Notes under the pieces: generated by a model | Seen by the model: only the letters and a program-made list of their open reading frames with translations | What the model was told of the DNA's origin: nothing | The model's database searches: none | Position numbers and translations under genes: made by a program | Shown here: positions 48,407 to 55,919 of the stretch, piece by piece | How the letters are laid out: every line of letters begins with the position of its first letter | How positions within the stretch are numbered: the first letter of the stretch is position 1 | NCBI GenBank assembly: GCA_016190025.1 | Contig: JACPRG010000108.1 | Location: 1 to 55,919 of the forward strand | Origin: Candidatus Tectimicrobiota bacterium | GTDB taxonomy: Bacteria; UBA8248; JACPRG01 | Reading direction: 5' to 3' | Length of the DNA: 55,919 nt

Positions 48407-50112
48407 CTTCGCGGCTCCGCCCCGGACCGGTCGGGCCGGTAGGGGTCGTTCATCAAAAGCACGAGCGAATCCTTCCGGTACCTGAAGTTCCGCCGCAGCA
48501 GACGGGAGCCCGCCAGGGCCTCGCGGGGGAGGCTCCGGTAATCCTCCTCGCTCATCAGGACGTAGACCAGGTCCTGGTAGGAGCGGAAAAAGTGCCGGAG
48601 AAGGCCCCAGTCGTACAGGTAATACACCTCCCCCATCTCCGCCGGGGCGTAAAAATCCAACGAAGCCTTGGAGTACCGGTACGACACCAGGTGATGGGCC
48701 CCGACGAGCCCGGCGACCTCTCTCGCGTAGGGCCGCGGCGATTTCCTTCGTTCCACCTGCGGCGCCGCGAGGGGCTGGACGAGGAGGTGGATCAGGAGGA
48801 AGCCGATCGGGACGGCGGAGACGGCCCGCCCCAGCGTTGGGCGGAAGGTTTCCCGCAGCATCCACCCCCCGAGGGCCGCCAGGAGGACCGCGCCGGCCGC
48901 CGCCGGGAGAAGGTAGGGGCGAAACCTCACCGCCGCCGCGACGCTCCCCCCCGCGGCCAGGGCGACCGCCGCGCAGGCCAGCCCGCGCAACGCCCAGACC
49001 CCCGCCCTGCGCCAGGGCGTCGGAGCCTTGGCCGCCGGGGCGAGCGCCGTCGCCAGGAAAGCGCCCGTTATCAGGGCGGCCGCCGGATACAGGGGCAGGA
49101 TGTACTGGCTTCTCTTGGACGCCGAGAGGCTGAAGAAGACAAAGACCGACGCGAACCAGAGTAGGACCGCGCCGTAATCGGCCGTCTTTGACTTCCGCCG
49201 CGCCCAGGCCCAGCCCAGGGCCGGCAGGAAGAGGGGCGTCCACGGCAGAAAATCGCCCGCAAACGTGTACGCGAAGTAGTAGAAGGGGCGGATGTGGTCG
49301 AACCCCTGGAAGTACCGGATCAGGTTCTCCCGAATGAGGGACTGCCCGGCGGCCTCGCCTCCTGCGGCCTGCCGGTAGAGGAGGTGCCAGGAGCCGGCGA
49401 CGGCTAGGGCGACGGCCGCCCCCGCGACGTGAGCGGCCAGCGGGAAGCCCTTCCACTCCCGGCGGGCGACCCACACGCTCAGGAGGATGAGGCCCGGAAG
49501 CAGCAGGCCCACCGGCCCCTTCGTCAGGACGGCGAGGCCCGCCGCGCCGTACGCGCAGAGAATCAGCAGAAAGCGCCGCGCTCCCCGCCGGGCGTGCCCT
49601 TCCAAGGCCAGCGCGGCGGCCAGCAGGACGAAGAACAGCAGGAGTATGTCCGTCTGGGCCGACCGGGCGCTCTCGTAGAAGGCCGCATTTGTGGCGACCG
49701 CCAGGCCCGCCAGAAAGGGGACGGGATGAGGAAAGAGACGCCTCCCCAGGAGGTAGGTGAGGACCACCACGCCGATCCCCCCCAGCGCCGAGGGCAGGCG
49801 GGCGGACCTGGACGTCACGCCCCCCGAGACCCGCGAGAACGCGGCGACGGCCCACATGAAAAGAGGGGGCTTGGTTCCCTGCGGCCTGTGGGACCAGCGC
49901 GGGACCACCCAGTCCCCCGTCTCCGTCATCTGCCGGGCCAGGAGGGCGAAGCGCGTCTCGTCGTTGTCCTGAAGGCTCGTCGCCCCGAGGCCGTACAGGG
50001 TGATGAGGGCCGCGAACAGGGAGAGGGCCAGGGCCTCGCCCCAGGGCGCGCCGAGGAGGAAAGGTTTTTCCCGCCGCCTCCCGGCGGGGTGACCGTTGCC
50101 CGAGAAGGCCAT
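48403..50112 (-). CDS. GT39/ArnT-like membrane glycosyltransferase (tandem copy 1)
   Basis: The 569-residue protein mirrors its neighbour in layout and size: the loop QDNDETRFALLARQM, SHRPQGTKPPLFMW, KGPVGLLLPG and SASKRSQYILP. The start is uncertain. ATG 50112 gives a product matching its paralogue but has no good ribosome-binding site; the frame is open to 50259. It is first in the two-gene operon and divergent from the small gene at 50385. Confidence 0.83.
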   Translation of the reverse strand: MAFSGNGHPAGRRREKPFLLGAPWGEALALSLFAALITLYGLGATSLQDNDETRFALLARQMTETGDWVVPRWSHRPQGTKPPLFMWAVAAFSRVSGGVTSRSARLPSALGGIGVVVLTYLLGRRLFPHPVPFLAGLAVATNAAFYESARSAQTDILLLFFVLLAAALALEGHARRGARRFLLILCAYGAAGLAVLTKGPVGLLLPGLILLSVWVARREWKGFPLAAHVAGAAVALAVAGSWHLLYRQAAGGEAAGQSLIRENLIRYFQGFDHIRPFYYFAYTFAGDFLPWTPLFLPALGWAWARRKSKTADYGAVLLWFASVFVFFSLSASKRSQYILPLYPAAALITGAFLATALAPAAKAPTPWRRAGVWALRGLACAAVALAAGGSVAAAVRFRPYLLPAAAGAVLLAALGGWMLRETFRPTLGRAVSAVPIGFLLIHLLVQPLAAPQVERRKSPRPYAREVAGLVGAHHLVSYRYSKASLDFYAPAEMGEVYYLYDWGLLRHFFRSYQDLVYVLMSEEDYRSLPREALAGSRLLRRNFRYRKDSLVLLMNDPYRPDRSGAEPRR

Positions 50113-50384
50113 GCAGGGAAGATAGCAGAATTCGCCCGGCGCAAAAAGAAAAGGAGAGTGGGCGGGTGCATGCGGGGGCTGTTGGAAGACGGTTTCCCCT
50201 GTTTCCCGGAACGTTTTCGCCGGCTGCGGGCGGGGGGAAAGGCGCGGGGGAAGGGTCACTCCGTCCGGAGCGGCCGGAGATGCTGATGTAGATCATGGCG
50301 CGGTCCCCGGACTTTGTCTTAGCTTGGTCTATGTGGGAGCTCTCGCGACCCGCAGGGGGGGATCTGGGAGGGAGAGACCGTCCG

Positions 50385-50651
50385 ATGGATCCGGCCAAGC
50401 GCTACGAGGAGATCCGAGCGATCCTCAAGCGCCACTTCGGCAAGAAGGTGGGCGAGACCCAGCTCAAGCTGGCGGCCAAGGATCTCTTCGCCCTCGTCGC
50501 CGAAGAGACCCTTGAGTGGGAAGACATGCGCGTCGCGCCTGAGGAGATGGGGTTCAACATCTCCTCCGAGTGCCCCAACATCTGCCGGGTGGAGGCCGCC
50601 GCCGCCGAAGGGGCGGAGCTGAAGGTCCTCCGCCGCAAGCGCCGCGCCTGA
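50385..50651 (+). CDS. Small charged protein of unknown function
   Basis: The 88-residue soluble product is rich in Lys, Glu and Arg (HFGKKVGETQLKLAAKD), has two cysteines in SSECPNICRVE, and a basic tail KVLRRKRRA. The ATG at 50385 follows GGGAGGGAGAG, a strong site. No family is recognised. It is convergent with the OsmC gene, with 6 nt between the stops. Confidence 0.65.
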   Translation: MDPAKRYEEIRAILKRHFGKKVGETQLKLAAKDLFALVAEETLEWEDMRVAPEEMGFNISSECPNICRVEAAAAEGAELKVLRRKRRA

Positions 50652-50657
50652 AGCCTC

Positions 50658-51107
50658 TCAGACCAGGACGACCTCCTCGGCGATCTTCACCGCCTTGGAG
50701 AACGTCCGGTGGACGGGGCAGCGCGCCCGGAACGCCTCCACCAGCCTCTCGACGCCCGCCCGGTCGGCGCCGGGCCCCGGCTGGACGCGGTACTTCAGCC
50801 GGACGGCCGCGAGGGCGGGGTCCGCGTCTTCTCCCTTCACCCCCCTGGGGTCGAAATCTCCCTCCACCTCCGCCCGGACGGCCTCGACGGGAACGCCCAT
50901 GGCGCGGGAGAGGTGCTGGAGGAACAGCGCCGCGCAGGCGGCCAGCGTCGCGGCCATCGCCTCCACCGGGTTCACCTCCTCGTTGGGGCCTTCGATGAGG
51001 GGCGGCGCGTCCAGGACGTAGTGGTGACCCCGGACCTCGCAGACCGCCCGGCCCGGCCCCGCCAGCGTGGAGGCTGCGTGAACCGTCGCCATCTTCACTT
51101 CCGCCAT
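50658..51107 (-). CDS. OsmC-family protein (cysteine form)
   Basis: The 149-residue protein has both redox cysteines of the OsmC/Ohr family: C58 in ATLAACAALFLQHL and C130 in RARCPVHRTF. It reduces organic or fatty peroxides. The ATG at 51107 follows GGGAGG. It is an ordinary Cys-type member, in contrast with the Sec-type OsmC protein at 39599. A cloverleaf-like repeat follows upstream of it at 51156-51248. Confidence 0.9.
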   Translation of the reverse strand: MAEVKMATVHAASTLAGPGRAVCEVRGHHYVLDAPPLIEGPNEEVNPVEAMAATLAACAALFLQHLSRAMGVPVEAVRAEVEGDFDPRGVKGEDADPALAAVRLKYRVQPGPGADRAGVERLVEAFRARCPVHRTFSKAVKIAEEVVLV

Positions 51108-51155
51108 CGTTCGACCTCCCAAAATCTTGCCGGTTCCGGCTTGTTACACGCTCAA

Positions 51156-51248
51156 GGGGTGTAGCGCGGAGGCTTCAGCCTCCGCCGATGGGTGAATCCC
51201 CAAGCGCGGGGTTTTTCCGCGGGGGCGAAAGCCCCCGCGCCACACCCC
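51156..51248. repeat. Cloverleaf-like palindromic element
   Basis: The ends GGGGTGTAGC (51156-51165) and GCCACACCCC (51239-51248) pair with one mismatch. Inside are the hairpins CGGAGGC-TTCA-GCCTCCG (51167-51184), GGG-TGAAT-CCC (51190-51200), and GCGGGGGC-GAAA-GCCCCCGC (51219-51238). A CGCGG/CCGCG pairing (51205-51221) is an alternative fold. The size and four-arm outline recall a tRNA but no tRNA consensus is present, so it is better read as a REP/MITE-like element or structured RNA. It lies between the OsmC and DUF1989 genes. Confidence 0.7.
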
Positions 51249-51383
51249 TAAGAAGATTTTACCGCGGGCGAGAGAAAAAGCAGCGCCGGGCGAGGTTGCC
51301 TCCCCGGTGCTGAAAGACGCAGGTTTCAATGAAACGGCCAATCGCCCCGCGGCCTGCGGGAACGCCCCGCTGGCAACCGCCGC

Positions 51384-52022
51384 CTACGGCTTGTACACCT
51401 GGACTTTGAAGGGCCTCCCGGTCGAGGGGCACGCGCTGAGGCCGCACAGGGTGTCCATCTTGGCCTCGAAGACGATGTAGTCGCCGGGTTTGCTCCGGCC
51501 GTCCTCGATCCCCAGCTTCCCCGTTTTCAGGTCGAACCACACAGTCTGGAAGAGGTTCAGGGGGTCGGGGATGTCTTCGGGGGCGATGGGGTAGCCCTTC
51601 AGGGCTTCCTGGAGGACTTCGTAGCAGCCGAAGGGGGGCACGCCCATGGGGCCCCCGACGGTGAAACGGTTGGTGAATCCGCGATACGCGCCCTTGGGGT
51701 TTTTCTGCGTGTACTGCTGGTAGATCCACGCGCTGCACATCCCGTACTGAAGGTCGTGAATCCCGTAGGTGTCCTCGATGATGGTGAGCAGGATGTTGTT
51801 GTCGCGCGTGAAGAGATGGTCGCCGGTGGAGATGAGGAACTTGCCGTTGTCGGCCTTGGTCCGGCCCTGATCGAAGCGCTCCTTCAGGTTGTTGGCGTTG
51901 AAGGTGACGAAGTCCCCGATGGCGCCCCCTTGGACGTCGATCACCTTGATGTGCTGGCCCTTTTTCACCACCCAGGCGCCCCCTTTGCGGCCCGGAACGA
52001 GATCGTCGTGGATGACCTTCAT
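51384..52022 (-). CDS. DUF1989 / urea carboxylase-associated family protein
   Basis: The 212-residue protein fits the DUF1989 family, often found with urea carboxylase or amine-catabolism genes, with segments GGAIGDFVTFNANN, FTVGGPMGVPP and KPGDYIVFEAKMD. Its biochemical role is not established. The ATG follows GGAGG. It lies 31 nt after the SDR gene on the same strand and is probably co-transcribed. Confidence 0.85.
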   Translation of the reverse strand: MKVIHDDLVPGRKGGAWVVKKGQHIKVIDVQGGAIGDFVTFNANNLKERFDQGRTKADNGKFLISTGDHLFTRDNNILLTIIEDTYGIHDLQYGMCSAWIYQQYTQKNPKGAYRGFTNRFTVGGPMGVPPFGCYEVLQEALKGYPIAPEDIPDPLNLFQTVWFDLKTGKLGIEDGRSKPGDYIVFEAKMDTLCGLSACPSTGRPFKVQVYKP

Positions 52023-52053
52023 CTTTGCCTCCTCCGAGAATTGAGTGGATGGA

Positions 52054-52791
52054 TTACACGAAGTGGGACCCGCCGTTCACGGACAGTGTGACCCCCGTGA
52101 TGAAACCGCTCTCCGGCGAGGCCAGGAACAACACGGCGCCCACGGCGTCCTCCGGCGCCATGTGCCGCTGGAAGACCCGCGACTTCAAGACGACCTCCCC
52201 GAAGGGGGGCGGGTTCTCCAGGTCTTCCCCCAGGGGGATCCAGTCGGGCGCCACGGCGTTCACGCGGATCCCGAGCGGCCCCAGCTCCCGGGCCAGGGAC
52301 CGGGTCATGGCGACCACCGCCCCCTTGGAGGCCACGTAGGTCAGCATCCCCGGGTTCCCCAGGTGAAAGGTGTTCGAGGCGATGTTGACGATCGCGCCGC
52401 GCCCCGCCCTCTGAAAGGCTGGAACCACGGCCTTCACGCAGAGCATCGTCCCCCTCGCGTTGACCGCGAAGACCTCGTCCCAGTCCTCCGGCCGGATCTC
52501 CATCAGCGGCCAGCGGGCCGTCCTCCCCGTGCGGCCGGCGTTGTTCACCAGGACGTCGATCCGCCCGAGGCAGTCCAGGACGGTCCGGGCCATGGACCGC
52601 GTCGATTCCTCTTTGCGGATGTCCGTCTCGACGAAAAGGCAGGGACCCTCCACCTCCTTCAGAAAGTCGCCCGGCTCCGCGATGTCTGCGATGACGACCT
52701 TCGCCCCCTCCCGCGCAAAGGCCTTCACGTAAGCCCGGCCGATCCCCTGCGATCCGCCGGTCACGATCACCACCTGGTCCTGGAAGCGCAT
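52054..52791 (-). CDS. SDR family NAD(P)-dependent oxidoreductase
   Basis: This 245-residue classical SDR has the cofactor motif TGGSQGIG, NNAG, and the catalytic serine (NIASNT) with YVASK tyrosine and lysine. The D in VVIADI suggests NAD preference. The substrate is unknown. It leads a two-gene unit with the DUF1989 gene. Confidence 0.92.
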   Translation of the reverse strand: MRFQDQVVIVTGGSQGIGRAYVKAFAREGAKVVIADIAEPGDFLKEVEGPCLFVETDIRKEESTRSMARTVLDCLGRIDVLVNNAGRTGRTARWPLMEIRPEDWDEVFAVNARGTMLCVKAVVPAFQRAGRGAIVNIASNTFHLGNPGMLTYVASKGAVVAMTRSLARELGPLGIRVNAVAPDWIPLGEDLENPPPFGEVVLKSRVFQRHMAPEDAVGAVLFLASPESGFITGVTLSVNGGSHFV

Positions 52792-52967
52792 CCCGCCTTC
52801 CCCTTTCCGCCTCGCCCGTCTCGCTCCATGAGGAAACCCGCCTACTTTATCACAAATTCGCAGGGTTCAGCAGGCTTCGGGCACGTAGGTAGTGGATCAG
52901 TTTCGTGTTGGGCAGACAGCCGGTTTCTTCTCCGCCCGGACGACCCCGAGACGGGGTAGCCCCCTCC

Positions 52968-53759
52968 CTAAGGGCCGGGCGTCAGCCGGAAAACGACCTC
53001 TGCAACGGGGGCGCGCTCCAGGGCGGCCCGGAACGCCTCGGGCGAGGGGAAGGGCCTTGCGGAAAGGCGGCGCCCGCGCGCGGAGAACGTCAGGTCGTCG
53101 CGGTCAAAAGGCCAGGGTGTCACGTGGAGATGGACGCCGTCCCCCAGCCTCAGATCGAGATGGGTGAAGCCGTCCTCTCCGACCGGGACCTCCCGCAGGC
53201 GGCGGACGTGACTCCAGCCGCAGCAAAGAACGAGGGAGAGCGCGTCCAGGGTCGTCACAAAACGGCCGTTGCGACGGATGCAGTCCTGCGCGAGGAACCG
53301 CTCAAGACCCGGGCGCCCGGCCAGTTCACGGCGGATGGCCGCCTGGGTCTCCTCCTGCTCGGCGATGTAGGCCCCGATCCTTTCCGCCTCCTCCGCGTTC
53401 ACGCTGCGGACGCTGCGGACGCCGGCGTAGACGTTGGCCGCGTGCCGGCTGACCAGGGCGGCCGCGTAGGGATGTCCCTGGTCGTAGAGCCGTTTCACGC
53501 CCCGGCGGAAGATGTTGAAGTTTTCATCGAGCGGGGTTTCGGTGAAGTGGGCCGGAGCGCCTTCGGCGTTGAGCCCGGGCCGCTCCTCCCATTCCCGCCA
53601 GCCGTTGTCGTGCTCGGCGGCCGCCAAAAGCGCCTCCTCCCAGGGCCCCGGCCGGATGAAATCTCCCGAACCCCAATGCCCCCCCATGAAACCCGACAAG
53701 CGGGCGTGCTCCGTCTGGAGGATGAGGAGCCAGCCCCCTTCCCACTCTCTTCGGATCAT
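52968..53759 (-). CDS. DUF3891 family protein
   Basis: The 263-residue protein has the features expected of DUF3891: an N-terminal QTEHARLSG segment, AAEHDNGWREWEERP, and the VSRHAANVYAG block, with several conserved histidines. The pattern of histidines suggests a possible HD-like or metal-binding hydrolase, but the family is uncharacterised. AAGGTGA precedes the ATG. It is divergent from the alcohol dehydrogenase gene. Confidence 0.7.
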   Translation of the reverse strand: MIRREWEGGWLLILQTEHARLSGFMGGHWGSGDFIRPGPWEEALLAAAEHDNGWREWEERPGLNAEGAPAHFTETPLDENFNIFRRGVKRLYDQGHPYAAALVSRHAANVYAGVRSVRSVNAEEAERIGAYIAEQEETQAAIRRELAGRPGLERFLAQDCIRRNGRFVTTLDALSLVLCCGWSHVRRLREVPVGEDGFTHLDLRLGDGVHLHVTPWPFDRDDLTFSARGRRLSARPFPSPEAFRAALERAPVAEVVFRLTPGP

Positions 53760-53881
53760 CGCGTCACCTTCCCAGCATTTCGGTTCTTTGGACGCGGCCT
53801 GAAGACTGACGGTTCGCCCGCCGGTTGATTCTGCGCAAGGATAGCACAGGGGCCGAGGCCCGGATGCGCTCGGTGGAAACC

Positions 53882-53910
53882 GTGACAGGGGGGAGAGCCC
53901 AGGCTACAAT
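53882..53910 (+). promoter_or_regulatory. Sigma-70 promoter of the alcohol dehydrogenase gene
   Basis: GTGACA (53882-53887), a 17-nt spacer and TACAAT (53905-53910); each box matches consensus at five of six positions. It lies about 55 nt upstream of the start. Confidence 0.65.
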
Positions 53911-53972
53911 AAAACCTGTCCGGTGACGGCGTCCGCCCGGCGCGCGCGAAAGACCTTCCGGAGAAGAACGCT

Positions 53973-55046
53973 TTGGCCGACCTTCCGAAGACCATGAAAG
54001 CCGCTGTCACGCACGGCCCGAACGACATGCGGGTCGAGGAAGTTCCCCTCCCCGCGTACGAACCCGACGACGTCCTGGTCCGCGTGGAGGCCTGCGGGAT
54101 CTGCGGCACCGACCTGCACATCCTCTCCGGGGCCATGTACCCCCTCTGGCCCCCCCGCTATCCGTTCATTCAGGGGCACGAGTGGTGCGGCGCGGTGGCG
54201 GCGCTCGGCCGGAACGTGAAGCGGGGCCTCCGGGTGGGCGACCGGGTTATCGTGGAGCCCACCATCGGGTGCAAGCAGTGCGCCCGCTGCATCGCCGGGC
54301 AGTATCACCTGTGCGAGAACGCGGGCAAGGAGAACGGCGGCTACCGGCTCCTGGGCCACACCTACAACGGGGCCTTCAGCCAGTACGGCGTCGCGCCCCC
54401 GACGAACCTCCACCCGATCCCCGATTCCATGGGATGGCGGGAAGGGGTCATCGTCAACCAGGTCGTCATCGCCGTGCACGCCCTGGACCGGGGCGGCCGC
54501 GTGGAGCCCGCCGACAGGGTCGCCGTCACCGGCCCGGGCCTTCTGGGCCTTTGCGTCCTGGAGCTGGCCAAGCATTACGGGGCGTCGAGGACATACATCA
54601 CGGGCCGCGGCCCCCGGCTGGAGATCGCCAGGGATCTGGGGGTGGACGTGGCCATCGACGTCACGAAGGAGGACCCGGTGCGGGTCGTGATGGAGGACAC
54701 CGGCGGCGCGGGCGTCGACTTGGCGATCGAGTGCGCGGGGACGCCCGAGGCCGTCCAGCACGCCGTCGGGATGGTCCGGCGCGGGGGGCGCGTCGTCCTG
54801 GAAGGCATCACCGGCGGGAAAGAGGTCCCCCTCAGGACCGACCGGATCGTCCTGGACGAGATCAGCCTGCTGGGGGCGCGCGGCTCGCCCAACTGCTATC
54901 CCCGGTCGATCCGGCTCGTGGCCGACGGGGCCGTCAACGCCCGCCGGATGCTGACACACGAGTTCCCCTTGGAGGAGATCCGGCGCGCCCTGGAGATGTT
55001 CGAGAGGCGCGAGGGGAACCCGCTGCGCGTCGCCGTCAGACCCTGA
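53973..55046 (+). CDS. Zinc-dependent medium-chain alcohol dehydrogenase (sorbitol/threonine dehydrogenase-like)
   Basis: This 357-residue MDR enzyme has the catalytic-zinc motif CGICGTDLH (C44) and GHEW (H69, E70), the structural-zinc set C100, C103, C106 and C114, and the NAD-binding GPGLLGLCVLE loop near residue 190. It oxidises an alcohol or polyol; the substrate is unknown. The TTG at 53973 is supported by GGAGAAG 7 nt before it; an ATG at 53994 is the alternative. It is monocistronic with a good promoter. Confidence 0.92.
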   Translation: MADLPKTMKAAVTHGPNDMRVEEVPLPAYEPDDVLVRVEACGICGTDLHILSGAMYPLWPPRYPFIQGHEWCGAVAALGRNVKRGLRVGDRVIVEPTIGCKQCARCIAGQYHLCENAGKENGGYRLLGHTYNGAFSQYGVAPPTNLHPIPDSMGWREGVIVNQVVIAVHALDRGGRVEPADRVAVTGPGLLGLCVLELAKHYGASRTYITGRGPRLEIARDLGVDVAIDVTKEDPVRVVMEDTGGAGVDLAIECAGTPEAVQHAVGMVRRGGRVVLEGITGGKEVPLRTDRIVLDEISLLGARGSPNCYPRSIRLVADGAVNARRMLTHEFPLEEIRRALEMFERREGNPLRVAVRP

Positions 55047-55187
55047 GACGTCCGCCGGGACCCGCGCCCGGCGCACAGGCCTCGGCGAAAAGAGAAGAGA
55101 CGGCCGCCTTTTCATCCCTCTCGCCGCTTCGGGCAAAGCTCCCACGTCCCGCGGGATGAAATCCCTCCCGTCCCAGCGGCCCGCGAC

Positions 55188-55919
55188 TCAGTCGCTCGCC
55201 GGCGGGGGCGGGGTCTCAGGCGGCGCGTCCTCCGCGGGAGGCGGCGGAGACTCTTCTGGGGCGGGCGGAGGAGGAGGCTCACCCGCCACGGGCGGAGGCG
55301 TCTCGGCCGGAAGAGCCCCGGGCGTCTCCGCGCCGGGGGCGGGCAAGGCGGCGGCGGGCGGCGCCTCCACCTTGGGCATGAAGTCCGCCTGGCTTGACTC
55401 CCACCCCTTCTTGAGCCCTTCCACGACCAGGATCGGCTGGTCGGTCAGGGTGTGCATGTCGATCACCTTCGCCACCATCGTGATCCGGGCGTCGGGCTTC
55501 AGACTTCCCAGCGCGTCCGCCTTGTTCTTCGGCCACCAGATGAGATGGAGAGTCTCCAGGTCCTGGTCCCGGACGCGGATGTTGTGATAGGAGCCTCTGG
55601 GGATTTTGTAACGGTTCGGGTCCAGCCGCCCCTTGCCCACGTAATACACCTTCAAGAGGACCAATTGGTTGATGTAAGACTCGCCCTTCTCTTTGAGGTC
55701 GGCCAGGGTGAGGGGCGTGATCTCTCCCGTCGGGACGCCCGGAACGACCCGCGGACGCGAGGCGCGGCGCTCCTGTTCCTTGCGTTCCTCTTCCTCCGCC
55801 CGCTCCTTGAACCGCTCCATCGCCTTGAACCTGGGTGCCTTGAAGGGCGCCAGGGGCGCCATGCCCTCTTCGTCGGTCAGCTCGTCGTCCTCCCCCGGGG
55901 CGGCGGGGGGTGGCGGCTG
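55188..55919 (-). CDS. Proline-rich protein, N-terminus beyond the window
   Basis: The frame runs out through the window edge. At least 243 residues are present, and the gene start is not in view. A charged helical stretch (about MERFKERAEEEERKEQERR) precedes a compact beta-rich domain (KGESYINQLVLLKVYYVGKG onward) that could be OB-fold-like, with HLIWWPKN in the middle. A long Pro/Glu/Ala-rich tail fills the last 60 residues. No family is recognised. An internal ATG at 55862 also exists. Confidence 0.6.
   Translation of the reverse strand, partial: QPPPPAAPGEDDELTDEEGMAPLAPFKAPRFKAMERFKERAEEEERKEQERRASRPRVVPGVPTGEITPLTLADLKEKGESYINQLVLLKVYYVGKGRLDPNRYKIPRGSYHNIRVRDQDLETLHLIWWPKNKADALGSLKPDARITMVAKVIDMHTLTDQPILVVEGLKKGWESSQADFMPKVEAPPAAALPAPGAETPGALPAETPPPVAGEPPPPPAPEESPPPPAEDAPPETPPPPASD

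Noticed and set aside
48407..50398. Long upstream extension of the second GT39 frame
   Set aside because: It overlaps the first GT39 gene, which has the real membrane motifs; ATG 48406 with ATGA overlap fixes the start.
1..55919. tRNA, rRNA, CRISPR array or prophage
   Set aside because: No tRNA consensus, ribosomal RNA stretch, regularly spaced repeats or phage structural genes were recognised.

Overview
The window is GC-rich DNA, densely coding on both strands in short operons, with frequent GTG and TTG starts and repeated 4-nt ATGA or GTGA start/stop overlaps. The mix suggests an uncultured Gram-negative soil or sediment lineage: a secreted M16 protease, three ArnT-like membrane glycosyltransferases, xanthine-dehydrogenase-type molybdenum hydroxylases, ATP-dependent hydantoinase, a PxxKW cysteine-rich protein and DUF4330. 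A deltaproteobacterium-like, Rokubacteria-like or Tectomicrobia-like genome would fit, but no rRNA or tRNA gene is present to decide this.

Layout. 1-445: transposase remnant and a good sigma-70 promoter. 446-6620: plus-strand catabolic operon (creatinase-like M24 hydrolase, Ntn asparaginase, hydantoinase A and B). 6759-9927: GGDEF diguanylate cyclase behind a sigma-54 promoter, a secreted protein and a TSUP exporter. 9986-22379: mostly minus strand, with radical SAM enzyme, secreted protein, DUF4330-trpD-trpC, PxxKW (plus strand), M16 protease-trpG, a stand-alone RAM domain, a CtBP-like dehydrogenase and mgtE-thioesterase. 22559-28045: isochorismatase-HpaI aldolase-ddl-lipase operon, small membrane proteins and an MBL hydrolase. 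28156-29827: hisC and a universal stress protein. 29858-32412: minus-strand operon of receiver-like protein, peroxiredoxin, membrane peptide and amidohydrolase. 32573-42614: class III aminotransferase, a three-subunit molybdenum hydroxylase, a cyclase-family hydrolase, an OsmC-family protein and a second molybdenum-hydroxylase large subunit. 42730-50259: MFS transporter, two Rieske ferredoxins and three GT39 genes. 50385 to the end: OsmC (Cys form), DUF1989, SDR, DUF3891, a zinc alcohol dehydrogenase and a gene cut by the window edge.

The most notable result is two likely selenoproteins that look like truncated genes in a standard reading. In the peroxiredoxin (31445-32020, minus) and the OsmC-like protein (39599-40117, plus) an in-frame TGA sits exactly at the catalytic cysteine position. 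The frame continues through the rest of the conserved domain. In each case a hairpin with a GU-starting three-base loop follows about 20-24 nt later, as in bacterial SECIS elements. A normal Cys-type OsmC paralogue lies at 50658-51107. The selenocysteine machinery itself is not in the window.

Other signals include a 93-bp cloverleaf-like palindromic element (51156-51248), a near-consensus sigma-54 promoter with a perfect 15-bp palindrome ahead of the GGDEF gene, and an in-frame tandem duplication lying just beyond the stop codon of a secreted protein.
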